Source: Streptococcus anginosus | GTDB taxonomy: Bacteria > Bacillota > Bacilli > Lactobacillales > Streptococcaceae | NCBI RefSeq assembly: GCF_001697145.1 | Contig: NZ_CP012719.1 | Location: forward strand, 1,646,501 to 1,710,500 | Direction of reading: 5' to 3' | Length of the DNA stretch: 64,000 nt | In this document: piece after piece, positions 25,675 through 34,217 of the stretch | Layout of the letters: each line of letters opens with the position of its first letter | Position numbering within the stretch: position 1 is the stretch's first letter | Notes under the pieces: generated by a model | What the model saw: the letters and a program-made list of their open reading frames with translations, nothing else | What the model was told of the DNA's origin: nothing | Databases searched by the model: none | Program-made: the position numbers and the translations under genes

Positions 25675-26532
25675 TTATTGCCTATAATAATACTGATCAG
25701 CAGGTTCATTTCCGATATTTTGACCGAGCAACAATCTTGGTCTGCTGGTATCAGATTTATCACCATACGGATTTTTAAAACCAATTTTAAATAAGGCAAT
25801 CAGAGCCCCTGTATTACCCCATCGTATATTGAGTGTTGGAAACTTGGAAGTGGAGATTAAATTGGGAGAGATATTCTCATTTCTGTTCGTTTTTCCGTCT
25901 GAGCTTATAGTTATTTCTCTGCCTTCCTCATTCTTCCAGTATCCTGCCAAAGTCCTATAATCACCTTTCATAATGGCTGCAATATCTAAATCTTGTTGAT
26001 TAGGGGGCTCTTTTTTACCCTCCTTGCTTGACTCAAAGAAATCCTTTTGATTTGCAAAAGCCATTTCGTGATTTGGGTTTCCATCAGACATAGTGATGGT
26101 AATCAGATGATTCTTTTTTGCTTTATATTTGAAAATACGTATCGTTATTGTAAAATCTGTATTTCCATCTGACTTTTTCATTTTATCCGTTGCAACTAAA
26201 GCATCCCCTTCCGTTTTCCACTCTGTCGTAAATTGTCCTGAAACAGCACCATCAGGAGTCTGGTAGCCAATCGTCCATTGCTTACCATTCTGCTTACCAT
26301 TCCTATCAAGTCGGGCTTTATCACCTGTATTGGCCATATAATCCCCTGTGATGTTAACTTGATTGTCAGAACTAGCCGACAGCGAAGATGTTGTAAATGA
26401 TGCCACTTGTTTTTCATTAGGAGTGCCATCTGTCCTAGAATGAACAAGAAAATAGACTATGCTCCCTAAAACCAGTAGCAATACTGTACAGATCATAAAT
26501 AAAAATTTATGTTTATCCCATTGATGATTCAT
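25675..26532 (-). CDS. DUF6287-type membrane-anchored protein, function unknown
   Basis: 285 residues with one transmembrane helix (about 9-30) and a serine-rich linker, so most of the protein is outside the membrane. A beta-rich middle (about 55-150) resembles streptococcal lipoprotein-like modules, and DIAAIMKGDYRTLAGYWKNE (about residues 185-205) matches the DUF6287 motif seen in streptococcal surface proteins. No catalytic motif is visible. It appears to be a single-gene unit; the ATG at 26532 is preceded by GGAGGCATGCTAA, a good site. Base composition is like its neighbours. Confidence 0.65.
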   Translation of the reverse strand: MNHQWDKHKFLFMICTVLLLVLGSIVYFLVHSRTDGTPNEKQVASFTTSSLSASSDNQVNITGDYMANTGDKARLDRNGKQNGKQWTIGYQTPDGAVSGQFTTEWKTEGDALVATDKMKKSDGNTDFTITIRIFKYKAKKNHLITITMSDGNPNHEMAFANQKDFFESSKEGKKEPPNQQDLDIAAIMKGDYRTLAGYWKNEEGREITISSDGKTNRNENISPNLISTSKFPTLNIRWGNTGALIALFKIGFKNPYGDKSDTSRPRLLLGQNIGNEPADQYYYRQ

Positions 26533-26840
26533 TTAGCATGCCTCCAATAAAATATGTTATACCTAATATACCGTAATTATGCAACAAAGTAAAATAAAAT
26601 AGTAAATATTAAACCTTCTAATACTTAACTTATCCCCTAGACGCCGTCATTCTAGTCAGTGTTAAGAAGACTGTTTATTCTAAAGAGATCGGACAAAAAC
26701 GCCATTTTGGGGCATAAATAGATAACCAACGACACTATAAAAGGCTTAAAATCAAGGTTTATTTAAACCAGATTCTAAGCCTTTTTTGCTTTCATACTAA
26801 TCTTCGCCCAGCCATTAAAACTCATTTTCTTACTATCCAT
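26533..26840. other. Intergenic gap with a T-tailed hairpin
   Basis: About 308 bases without a supported gene. It holds the hairpin at 26739-26787 and, before it, sequence such as GGGGCATAAATAGATAACCA that could be an IS remnant; I could not confirm that. Confidence 0.4.
26739..26787 (+). terminator. Terminator-like hairpin in a minus-strand region
   Basis: AAAAGGCTTA (26739-26748) pairs with TAAGCCTTTTTT (26776-26787). The T-run is on the plus strand although both neighbouring genes read minus; the A-run makes it weakly usable both ways. Confidence 0.5.
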
Positions 26841-27488
26841 TCACCCATTCACGTTTTTAAATGTGACTTTAGCTTCTGGATCAATACTCCTCACAATATT
26901 TGTATAGTAATGTTCTGCTGACTCTGTGATAATTTTTTTATACTGCTTGATATACCCTTCTTGCTCCTTACTACTAAGCCCTCTGGATACATATTCTCCC
27001 GTATCAATATTTTCGGTTGCTCCACTCAACAGCTGTCCTCTTGTATCATATAGTTTATATCGATATTTTGGATTATCTGGAACCTCTACTCCTATCACTT
27101 TATATTTAGGAATAGTTAATTCATACTGATGTTCCGCAAGCTTTCTAACCTTCACTGCTTCCTTAATCCCGAATTTAGCATTATAATTAAGAATAATAAT
27201 AGCCTTCTTTATAGACAGTGGAATGCTGATATTAGTTCCAGGTATTTTCTTATCTTTCTCAATCGTTTCAACCCTTTGAATTCCGACATTTAAAAAGACA
27301 CTTTCGTTGACTTTCTCTAGATGCGTGATTTGAGTGTAAATCTGACTCCGCTCATCTGAAGCATTTTTCCCTTGGAAATACCCAATAATATTATAAGTTT
27401 TTGCGACGACAAAAAAAGTAGCAAGAACGGCTAACACAATCCAAACGTAAATCTTAGCTCCTAAAACTTTTTTTATGAAATTCTTCAC
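26841..27488 (-). CDS. DUF4230-like membrane-anchored protein
   Basis: 215 residues: one N-terminal transmembrane helix (about 12-32), a short coiled stretch (SDERSQIYTQITHLEKVNES) and a folded outer part with alternating strands and helices. KKIPGTNISIPLSIKKAIIILNYN followed by ELTIPKYKVIGVEV resembles DUF4230, whose members have an N-terminal anchor and no known activity. It starts 5 bases after the small membrane gene listed next, so the two probably form a unit transcribed toward lower coordinates. The call is tentative. Confidence 0.55.
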   Translation of the reverse strand: MKNFIKKVLGAKIYVWIVLAVLATFFVVAKTYNIIGYFQGKNASDERSQIYTQITHLEKVNESVFLNVGIQRVETIEKDKKIPGTNISIPLSIKKAIIILNYNAKFGIKEAVKVRKLAEHQYELTIPKYKVIGVEVPDNPKYRYKLYDTRGQLLSGATENIDTGEYVSRGLSSKEQEGYIKQYKKIITESAEHYYTNIVRSIDPEAKVTFKNVNG

Positions 27489-27493
27489 TATTT

Positions 27494-27631
27494 TTATATT
27501 CTATTTCTCCGAATCAAAAATGCTATCCCTAGACTCATCACAGCGATAAAAGCTGCTATATAAGGATTCAGCGGAAAAAGAATGACAATCAAAAGCAACA
27601 AAACAAATGGTACAATTTTTCCTATTTTCAT
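27494..27631 (-). CDS. Small two-helix membrane protein
   Basis: From ATG 27631 the 45-residue product MKIGKIVPFVLLLLIVILFP ... FLIRRNRI is almost all hydrophobic, with two helices and a basic tail. The frame is open further to a TTG at 27679, but that region is the palindrome at 27655-27676 and GGAGAGG lies between it and the ATG, so the shorter form is more likely, although the spacing is long (13 bases). Function unknown. It directly precedes the DUF4230-like gene. Confidence 0.5.
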   Translation of the reverse strand: MKIGKIVPFVLLLLIVILFPLNPYIAAFIAVMSLGIAFLIRRNRI

Positions 27632-27654
27632 AATATAATTAAAACCTCTCCAGT

Positions 27655-27676
27655 ACAAATTATATATATAATTTGT
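27655..27676. promoter_or_regulatory. 22-base perfect AT-rich palindrome
   Basis: ACAAATTATAT followed immediately by its inverted copy ATATAATTTGT, with no spacer. It touches a TTGACA (27674-27679, minus strand) and lies 24 bases before the small membrane protein gene, so it is placed as an operator. No matching regulator is evident in the window. Confidence 0.5.
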
Positions 27677-27702
27677 CAAGTAATTTCATGCATTTTTATA
27701 TC

Positions 27703-27741
27703 AAAAATCCTCCTAACAGAATTCTGTATTCTGCCAGGGGG
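27703..27741 (-). terminator. Terminator downstream of the LacI-type gene
   Basis: Minus strand: CCCCCTGGCAGAAT / ATTCTGTTAGGAGG stem with a small internal loop, followed by ATTTTTGA. Confidence 0.6.
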
Positions 27742-28021
27742 AATTGCTATAGAATACAATCAAGAAACTTTTTAAGGATTCGTTTTTTATCTCTTAAATT
27801 TAATTTCGCTAAACACATCCTTTCGTAGCTTCTAAAATCCAGTTTATGCCTGTCATTCTGAATTCGTGATATCAGCCGTTTCTAGGCTTAGATCAAACAC
27901 AACATTCCTACATCAAAGTTATCAGGATTGACTTCACTCTAATGAGACTTTGCATCACCTCAAATAAAAAACGATACAAGTTAGACTACAAACAATATCT
28001 TTTTGCAAAACTACAGAATTT
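27742..28021. other. Non-coding gap after the LacI-type pseudogene
   Basis: About 280 bases with no frame, RNA or repeat that I can support. With the terminator it forms the gap between the broken regulator and the small membrane genes. Confidence 0.4.
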
Positions 28022-28954
28022 TCACCGTTCTATAAATTCCGATTTGAGCACAATGGTTTTTTTCTCTTCAGATAAAACCTGCTTGAAACTTTCCTGACCC
28101 AGCTGATAGGATTTGTTGTCTATGGTAGAGAGACCCAAGAGACGTCCGGCCAGCATATTTTCTTGCCCCATGATGAAAGGGAGCTGTTTCCCAGCTTCTT
28201 CGTAAGCCCGCATAAATCCAGCTGCTATGTCGTCCCCATTTGAAAAAATACAGTCTATCTCTGGGTGTTTTCACAATTCAGAAGCTTTCTGATAAGCGTC
28301 TTCTTCTATAGCAACCCCTTCGATAATCACCGGAGTATGCTCCAATCCATAGACCTCATCATAAGCGTCTTTGACCATCCGATAGGTAGAACTGCGCTTG
28401 TCTTTACGAGTGAAAATAAGGGATAAATGTTGATAATCCAGTTCTTTCAACCAGCGAAAAGCTTCTCTGCAAGCTGGTTTGCGATCCACATAGACACTAC
28501 TCAGTTGAGAATGGTTTACCTTTTCTAAGCAGACAATATTTCCGTACTTAGCATAGGAAGCAATGGTTTCCAAATCTATGCTTCGTGAGGTGAAAATCAA
28601 ATGATCAAAAGCCTGACCTCGCAATTGTTCCAGGTACTGAATCTCTAGTTCTTTGTCATACTGAGACGGCAAAAGCAGCAAATTATAGGCACTTCTCTGC
28701 GCTTGATCCAACATACCGTTGATGAGCTTGGTAAAATAAGTGTGACGCACATGAGGAATGACTACACCCACTTTATAAGTATTGCCCAAACTCAGTTCTT
28801 TTGCGACTAGATTTGGAGTATAGTCCAGTTCTCTGACAATTTGCAGGATTTTCTCCCGTGCCTCGTCTGATACATATGGGTGATTGTTAAGCACGCGCGA
28901 CACACTGGACACCGAATAGCCACTCAACTTCGCTATTTCTCGAATATTGGTCAT
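28022..28954 (-). pseudogene. LacI-family transcriptional regulator with one in-frame TGA
   Basis: The frame starts MTNIREIAKLSGYSVSSVSR with the LacI helix-turn-helix (residues 1-25) and hinge (LDYTPNLVAKELSLG), then the periplasmic-binding-protein-like sugar domain. It stops at TGA 28271-28273 after residue 227, but the same frame continues with KHPEIDCIFSNGDDIAAGFM and reaches a natural end at 28022 (IVLKSEFIER). The whole would be about 310 residues, a normal LacI length. The stop could come from CGA by a C-to-T change. The fragment keeps DNA binding but lacks part of the dimer and effector domain. It sits 24 bases after the HAD gene and is in the same operon. Confidence 0.85.
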
Positions 28955-28978
28955 CGAGTTCCTTTCTGATTTTCAAGA

Positions 28979-29797
28979 TTAACTGACGAGATACCTGTGA
29001 ATTCCGTAACTAACTCCGTCCTCATCGTTACTTTTGGTAATTTTAAAAGCATGTGCCTTCACATCCTTAAAGGCATTGGCCATAACAATCGGAAAACCAA
29101 CCATTTCTAGCATGGGAATATCATTGTGACCGTCACCAAAGGCAGCTGTTTCTTCTTTTTTTAGATTTTCTTTCCGGCTAATGTAATCAATCCCTGATGA
29201 TTTTCGAGCTTCTTTGCTGGTGATTTCTAAATAAAATCGACCAGAACGCAGAATTGTAACACTAGTTAGTCCTAGACTATTCAGATAAGCCTGCAAATCT
29301 TGCATTTCTTCCTCTTCAAAGCTAATCATCATGATTTTAAAAAGATTATCACAAGCTGAAAGAAAACAATCTTCATCATGAACTTGGGTCGGTGCCTGAT
29401 GAGTCAAGTCGTATTCGTAACGAATTCCTTCATCTATTGTATCACAATACCAATGATTCAAGTCATAATAACTGAGACTGACCTGTGGAAAATGCTACCG
29501 CACAGCCTGTAAAATCGTTGCCGCGGTCTGCTTGAAAACAATCTTGGTGTGCAGCGGATGAATTTGATGATTGACAACCTCATAAATTAAACCACCATTA
29601 AAGCCCACTTGCGAACCTTGCAAACCCAACAATTCAATAGCCTCACGCATCTCCATTGGCGCACGCGCAGAGACCAGCGTAATCGGAATGGCTGCTCTGC
29701 GAATGCATCTGGCATTCCTTTCGGAAACTTGCCCCTTTGAATTTAAAAGCGTCCCATCCATATCAGTAAAAATACGTTTAATCGTTCTTGTTTGCAT
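28979..29797 (-). pseudogene. Cof-type HAD phosphatase with one in-frame TAG
   Basis: The frame opens MQTRTIKRIFTDMDGTLLNS with the DxDGT nucleophile motif, passes GFNGGLIYE and stops at TAG 29495-29497 after residue 100. The same frame goes on with HFPQVSLSYYDLNHWYCDTI and the HAD motif GDGHNDIPMLEMVGFPIVMANA to residue 272, the normal size for HAD-IIB sugar phosphatases. The stop fits CAG to TAG. A restart inside the second half would lack the nucleophile, so activity is unlikely. It is the first gene of a two-gene unit with the LacI-type regulator, under a promoter containing a LacI-type operator. Confidence 0.86.
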
Positions 29798-29873
29798 GAT
29801 TTTTCTCTCCTTTTCTTTATGGATTTGCGCTCCACTCCAAGTTCAAATCTTATTTCTTCGCTAGCTTGACTTC

Positions 29874-29904
29874 ATTGTACAATCTGGAACGCGTTTCATG
29901 TCAA
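29874..29904 (-). promoter_or_regulatory. Promoter with LacI-type operator in the spacer
   Basis: Minus strand: -35 TTGACA (29899-29904), 19-base spacer, -10 TACAAT (29874-29879). TGGAACGCGTTTCA (29885-29898), a palindrome with one mismatch and a central CG, fills the spacer. Central CG palindromes are typical LacI/GalR-family operators, so the downstream regulator probably controlled its own operon here. Confidence 0.65.
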
Positions 29905-29989
29905 GAGGAAAATGAAAAAAAGTGAATTAAATCTTCTAGAGGTAGCAAAATGAAAATGACCTTTAAAAAGGGAAAAGTTCTGACTTAGT

Positions 29990-30463
29990 TTAATCACTAT
30001 AGTCTTTTAAGTAGGCTCTTAATTCTCGAATCATAGCTTGGCGACCTTTGAACCGTTCATCAGCTAGTAAGCGCTCGTACTGCTCTTGTTTCTCTAGGCT
30101 CAGTTGAGCTTGATAGCTCTTTAGCTGGTCTCGGAGAATCACCAATTCATCCAAATACAGTTCTTTTAGACTGAGCTTGTGACCAATCTCGCTCACTTCT
30201 TCATAAGCTTGACGATCAAGTTTGCGTTTTTGGCTTTCCTGTTTACGGAGGATGTCCAGGATATGATTGCGGAACTTGGTCTTATAGTAAACATAGAGCT
30301 GACTTTCTGACTCTACCAGCTGCGGATAGCGACTCACCAACTGATAGAGCACCAACATGCCCTCTTGTTCCCAATCGCTTAATTCCCACAGGTGGACATA
30401 ATATTCCCTCCGACACTTCAGCACAATTCCTCTCACCTTGGCATATAACTCCTTGAACTCCAT
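29990..30463 (-). CDS. comX: Competence-specific sigma factor ComX (SigX)
   Basis: 157 residues, close in length and sequence to streptococcal ComX. Region 2 blocks are easily seen: KCRREYYVHLWELSDWEQEG, YYKTKFRNHILDILRKQESQ and YEEVSEIGHKLS; the C-terminal helix-turn-helix is RFKGRQAMIRELRAYLKD. ComX directs RNA polymerase to cin-box (TACGAATA) promoters of DNA-uptake and recombination genes during competence. The gene is single and lies between the nusB terminator and the HAD-lacI unit. GGAAGGAGAAGGAA gives a strong ribosome binding site. Upstream I see a CTTCAG ... CTGAAG inverted repeat (30586-30604) but no convincing ComE or ComR box. Confidence 0.93.
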   Translation of the reverse strand: MEFKELYAKVRGIVLKCRREYYVHLWELSDWEQEGMLVLYQLVSRYPQLVESESQLYVYYKTKFRNHILDILRKQESQKRKLDRQAYEEVSEIGHKLSLKELYLDELVILRDQLKSYQAQLSLEKQEQYERLLADERFKGRQAMIRELRAYLKDYSD

Positions 30464-30624
30464 TTCCTTCTCCTTCCTTTTACTTACCTTTTAAGGATAA
30501 CATGAAGGAGAACCCTTTGGTTTTCTTCTATCTATTTTTTATCTTATTGCATCTCTTCTGGGTCTAGTGAGCAGCATCCCTGTCACTTCAGAGGTTTTCT
30601 GAAGCTGTTTAGCGGATAAAATTG

Positions 30625-30652
30625 AAAAAGAGAGAACGAAGTTCGTCCTCTC
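30625..30652 (-). terminator. Terminator after nusB
   Basis: Minus strand: GAGAGGACGAA CTTCGTTCTCTC stem with minimal loop followed by TTTTTCAATTTT. Confidence 0.75.
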
Positions 30653-30679
30653 AATCCTGTATTCATTTCTTCTTAAAAT

Positions 30680-31105
30680 TTATTCTATAACAAATTTACT
30701 TAAAATACCATTGATAAACTTGCTCGATTTTTCATCTGAGAATTTTTTAGATAGCTCAATTGCTTCATTGATTGCGACTAGTTGAGGTGTATCAAACTCT
30801 GTCATCTCAAACAATCCCAAGCGAAGAATATTTTTTTCTATCAATGTAAGACGTTCCAAAGTCCAACCTTCTTTTAGGTACTGGCTAAGCTTGTCATCCA
30901 ACTCGTTTTTAGACTGTTCAACACCCGTGACGAGGTTCAATAAAAAGGCTGGAATTTCCACATCAGAATCGTTTGTCATATCTTTATCATAGAGATATGC
31001 AAAACGACACGCTTCTACAATATCTTTTTCATATTCCAAACTCATTAATGCTTGAAATGCACGTTCACGTAGTTCTCTTCTTGCTTCCAGTTGTACATCA
31101 GTCAT
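30680..31105 (-). CDS. nusB: Transcription antitermination factor NusB
   Basis: About 141 residues, all-helical, with the NusB pattern: RRELRERAFQALMSLEY at the start, FLLNLVTGVEQSKNELD, LERLTLIEKNILRLGLFEM and PQLVAINEAIELSKKFSDEK, then KFINGILSKF. With NusE it binds boxA in rRNA leaders and helps antitermination. ATG 31105 is favoured over 31120; the first part overlaps the asp23 gene by 8 bases. It is the last gene of the pepP-efp-asp23-nusB order common in streptococci, followed by a clear terminator. Confidence 0.96.
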   Translation of the reverse strand: MTDVQLEARRELRERAFQALMSLEYEKDIVEACRFAYLYDKDMTNDSDVEIPAFLLNLVTGVEQSKNELDDKLSQYLKEGWTLERLTLIEKNILRLGLFEMTEFDTPQLVAINEAIELSKKFSDEKSSKFINGILSKFVIE

Positions 31106-31487
31106 TGAGGAAATCCTCATCGAACAAATCTTTTAAATCTGGTTTTGGTGTTTTTTCAGGCACAATACCCGCTACATGGATGTTCACTGCGGATAATTCA
31201 ACTTCTGCCATATCAGAAACAGCACTTTTAACGGCTTTTTGAATAGCAACAGCTACTGCTGGCACCCCTACACCGTATTCTAAGTATAAATAAATGTCAA
31301 CAGTTACTTCGCCATCACTGGCGGTATGAAGATAGACGCCACGTCCTAAAGAACGTTTTGCAAGACTGTCAGACATGCTTTTATTTGCGAAAGAGTAAAC
31401 ACCGTCCACTTTAGCCGTTGCAATGGCAATAATTTTTTCTAAGACACGCGGTGCGATAACGATTTCGCCTAATTGTTCAGTTGCCAT
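31098..31487 (-). CDS. Asp23/Gls24 family envelope stress protein
   Basis: 129 residues beginning MATEQLGEIVIAPRVLEKII, with the Asp23 core GVYSFANKSMSDSLAKRSLG, VDIYLYLEYGVGVPAVAVAI and VELSAVNIHVAGIVPEKTPK. Family members lie under the membrane or with fatty-acid kinase complexes and are linked to envelope stress. AAAGGACAAGTT before the ATG at 31487 favours this start over an earlier frame start at 31517. It lies between efp and nusB and overlaps nusB, which is the usual arrangement in streptococci. Confidence 0.92.
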   Translation of the reverse strand: MATEQLGEIVIAPRVLEKIIAIATAKVDGVYSFANKSMSDSLAKRSLGRGVYLHTASDGEVTVDIYLYLEYGVGVPAVAVAIQKAVKSAVSDMAEVELSAVNIHVAGIVPEKTPKPDLKDLFDEDFLND

Positions 31488-31596
31488 AACTTGTCCTTTC
31501 TTAAGACACAAAGACATTCAAGGAGTCTGTTCAATATTTGTCAGGCTCTCAGTCTGAATTTGATAGTAATTAAGAACTTCTAGTTCTCAACATAAA

Positions 31597-32157
31597 TTAT
31601 GCACGAGAAACGTAAGTTCCTTCTTGCGTATTGATAATCAATTTTTGTCCAACTTCGATAAAGTCCGGTACGTTGACCACAAGACCTGTTTCAAGAGTAG
31701 CTGGCTTACCAGAACCTGTCACCGTTGCTCCTTTAATAGAAGGTTGTGTATCTGTTACGACTAATTCTACAGTCGTTGGAACTGTAACACCGATAACTTC
31801 GCTTCCGTAAAATTGAATTTTCACTTCTGAATTTTCAAGAATAAATTTCAATTCTTGCTCTACATTCGCTACTGGGATTTCATATTGCTCAAATGACTCT
31901 GTATCCATGAAATAAGCTGTGTCATCCATTTGGTATAAGTATTGTGCTGGGCGCGTTTCAATAATTGCTTGTTCAAATTTTTCTTCAGGACGGTAAGTTG
32001 TGTCAAAAGTCGAACCTGTGCGTACATCCCGTAATTTCATACGCATAACAGTATTCCCTTTACCTGGTTTATGGTGGCTTGCTTCAAGGACACGAATCAA
32101 TTTTCCGTCCGTTGTTTCAAACGTCATACCAGCTTTCAGCTTACTTGCTTCAATCAT
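31597..32157 (-). CDS. efp: Translation elongation factor P
   Basis: 186 residues with the three beta-barrel domains of [23 protein letters not shown], the tip loop [40 protein letters not shown] and the C-terminal [23 protein letters not shown] enters the ribosomal E site and relieves stalling at proline runs; lysine 33 in the PGKG loop is the residue whose counterpart is modified in other bacteria. AGAGGTAATAATA precedes the ATG. It is downstream of the Xaa-Pro peptidase gene by 58 bases. Confidence 0.98.
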   Translation of the reverse strand: MIEASKLKAGMTFETTDGKLIRVLEASHHKPGKGNTVMRMKLRDVRTGSTFDTTYRPEEKFEQAIIETRPAQYLYQMDDTAYFMDTESFEQYEIPVANVEQELKFILENSEVKIQFYGSEVIGVTVPTTVELVVTDTQPSIKGATVTGSGKPATLETGLVVNVPDFIEVGQKLIINTQEGTYVSRA

Positions 32158-32215
32158 TATTATTACCTCTTTTAAAATAGATTTCTCTTTATTTTATCAT
32201 AAACATTGACAATTC

Positions 32216-33277
32216 TCAAATAACAATTAACTCTTTTGGCGCAAGCGTTAAAAGCTCACAACCTGTGTCTGTGATGAGAATGTCATCTTCGATCCGCACA
32301 CCGTATTTTCCGTCCAAATAAATACCTGGCTCATCTGTTAAGACCATACCTGCTTCAATCGGCTCAGAGGATTTCCCAAAATAAGGAATCTCATGAATAT
32401 CAAGACCAATCCCATGCCCAATCCCGTGTGTGAAATATTGTCCGTAACCTGCATCGTTAATCACTTTGCGCGGTACTTGATCAAACTCAATGCGACTCAT
32501 ACCAGCTTTCGCCGCTTCAATCAGAGCTTGGTTGCTCCGTAATACAATATCGTAAATCTCGCGCTCCTCATCCGTCACATGACCAACATGAATAGTTCGC
32601 GTCATATCGCTAACATAGTGATTATAATAACAACCAAAATCCATTGTCAAGGTTTCACCTGTTTGGATGACCTTCTCGCTAGCTACTCCATGCGGCATAG
32701 CAGAGCGATAACCTGATGCAATAATAAAGTCAAAAGAGGCTCCTGACGCGCCAAGCTGCCGCATGCGAGCATCTAAAAAGTTCATGACTTGTAGCTCCGT
32801 TGTTTGCCCCGGCTTGATAAAATCCAAGACATCTAGAAAGGCTTGGTCAGAAATTTGACAAGCTTTTCGAATCGTGGCAATTTCTCCTTCATCTTTGATC
32901 ATGCGTAGATTTTCAATGAAAGCAGTCATTGCTGTCAGCTTATAATCTGAAAAAAGTTCTTCGAGAGTTTTGAAATAATGATAAGAAATTTCGTCATCAA
33001 ATCCAATAGTTTCTATTTTATCATTTGCAATGATCTTCGCAATTTCTGACAAAGCATCACGTGTTTCGACAATATCAAAACCTTTTACCACACCTTTGGC
33101 AATCAAGGTATAGCGTGAGTCGGTCAGAAAAATTCGGCGATTCTTGCTGATAAAAACAGTTGCTTCAGTTCCGCTAAAACTCGTCAGATAATAGATATTT
33201 TTAAGATTGGTCACAAGGACAGCATCACAATCCGTTTGCGCAAGTGCTGCTTCTAATTTATTTACTCTTGATAACAT
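32216..33277 (-). CDS. M24 family Xaa-Pro peptidase
   Basis: 353 residues: an N-terminal creatinase-like domain (1-130, LVTNLKNIYYLTSFSGTEAT) and a C-terminal pita-bread metallopeptidase. Metal ligands appear in MDFGCYYNHYVSDMTRTIHV (two aspartates), THGIGHGIGLDIHE (histidine), VLTDEPGIY (glutamate) and VRIEDDILI (glutamate). The enzyme cleaves at Xaa-Pro bonds in peptides inside the cell; streptococcal annotation calls it PepP or PepQ, and I cannot choose between aminopeptidase and dipeptidase activity. It is the first gene of the unit that includes efp, a sensible pairing with a proline-stall factor. Confidence 0.93.
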   Translation of the reverse strand: MLSRVNKLEAALAQTDCDAVLVTNLKNIYYLTSFSGTEATVFISKNRRIFLTDSRYTLIAKGVVKGFDIVETRDALSEIAKIIANDKIETIGFDDEISYHYFKTLEELFSDYKLTAMTAFIENLRMIKDEGEIATIRKACQISDQAFLDVLDFIKPGQTTELQVMNFLDARMRQLGASGASFDFIIASGYRSAMPHGVASEKVIQTGETLTMDFGCYYNHYVSDMTRTIHVGHVTDEEREIYDIVLRSNQALIEAAKAGMSRIEFDQVPRKVINDAGYGQYFTHGIGHGIGLDIHEIPYFGKSSEPIEAGMVLTDEPGIYLDGKYGVRIEDDILITDTGCELLTLAPKELIVI

Positions 33278-33364
33278 AAAAATTCCTCCGTAAAATGATT
33301 CAATTTATTATAGCAAAAAAATACCGAAAATAATACAATCTATATAGTTAGGATTAGATGAAAT

Positions 33365-33393
33365 TGACATTTGAAAGCGCTAAATGTATAATT
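33365..33393 (+). promoter_or_regulatory. Full-consensus promoter with cre-like spacer
   Basis: TTGACA (33365-33370), 17-base spacer, TATAAT (33388-33393). The spacer contains TTGAAAGCGCTAAAT, a cre-like site with two mismatches at its end, so CcpA could block it when sugar is plentiful. Confidence 0.8.
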
Positions 33394-33424
33394 TTCGTTA
33401 AACAAGAAAGAATGAGGTAACGAT

Positions 33425-34180
33425 ATGAATAAAACTGAATTACTGTTACAAAGACTAGATGAGATTGGTCAGTCTCTAAAAGATTCGAAACAAGCACTAG
33501 CTTTGCTGGCACTTGGTTCTTGCGGAACAGAAAGAGAACGATTAGATCAATACTCAGATTTAGACTTCTTTGTTATTGTAAAAGATGGCTACAAGCAGAC
33601 CTATATCCAAGACCTAACCTGGTTAAGTAAGCTAGAACCAATTGCATTTCACTACCAAAATACAGTGGACGGACATAAAGTTCTATTTGAAGATGATGTT
33701 TTTTGTGAATTTGCTGTCTTTGAAGCTCATGAACTAGTAAACATTCCCTTCGCTGAAGGCAAGATTATCTGGAAGGAGGTTGGTTTTGATGAAACAATCT
33801 GTCAGCCACAAAGACTGCCATCAAAAGAAAACAGAGACCGTGAATGGCTGTTGGGAGAAATTTCATGTAATCTATATTTAGGGCTAGGTCGCTATCAGCG
33901 AGGCGAAAAATTAGCTACTTATGATTTCATCCAAAACAGATCCGTCAAGCTTTGGACTGAACTAATCAGTTTGGAAACAACTTCTAGATCTAATTTTATA
34001 GATATCTTTAATACCAACAAACGATTTGAAGAAGGTTATCCCAAGGAAGCCAAGCAATTGCCTCACTTTTTGCAAGGTTACGAACGCATTTCTGAGTCTG
34101 CTCAAGCACTCCTAGAATATCTGGATAAACACTATCCTCTTAACCCATTTATAAAAGAAAAAATTCGTAATTTATTATAA
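33425..34180 (+). CDS. Nucleotidyltransferase-fold protein
   Basis: 251 residues. LLALGSCGTERERLDQYSDLDFFVIV (residues 27-52) has the GS-x8-15-DxD pattern of the polymerase-beta nucleotidyltransferase fold, with D46 and D48 as metal ligands and a later DVFCEFAVFE as possible third acid. The rest is helical, as in aminoglycoside and lincosamide nucleotidyltransferases and related proteins, but no drug-specific signature is clear and resistance should not be assumed. It is a single gene with a full-consensus promoter, GAGGTAACG as ribosome binding site and a terminator at its stop. Confidence 0.75.
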   Translation: MNKTELLLQRLDEIGQSLKDSKQALALLALGSCGTERERLDQYSDLDFFVIVKDGYKQTYIQDLTWLSKLEPIAFHYQNTVDGHKVLFEDDVFCEFAVFEAHELVNIPFAEGKIIWKEVGFDETICQPQRLPSKENRDREWLLGEISCNLYLGLGRYQRGEKLATYDFIQNRSVKLWTELISLETTSRSNFIDIFNTNKRFEEGYPKEAKQLPHFLQGYERISESAQALLEYLDKHYPLNPFIKEKIRNLL

Positions 34181-34212
34181 AAAAGACTCTGCCTAAAAAA
34201 GCAGAGTCTTTT
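34181..34212. terminator. Bidirectional terminator between convergent genes
   Basis: AAAAGACTCTGC (34181-34192) and GCAGAGTCTTTT (34201-34212) form a perfect 12-base stem serving the nucleotidyltransferase gene and uvrA. Confidence 0.85.
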
Positions 34213-34217
34213 AAATC

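Noticed and set aside
28068..28274. A 68-codon frame in the LacI region
   Set aside because: It is in a different frame from both halves of the regulator; the in-frame continuation past the TGA explains the conservation.
29411..29418. Exact cin-box TACGAATA (minus strand)
   Set aside because: It lies inside the HAD coding frame with no competence gene following, so it is most likely chance.
33425..34180. Calling the nucleotidyltransferase-fold gene an antibiotic-resistance gene
   Set aside because: Only the fold motif is visible; nothing shows a drug as substrate.
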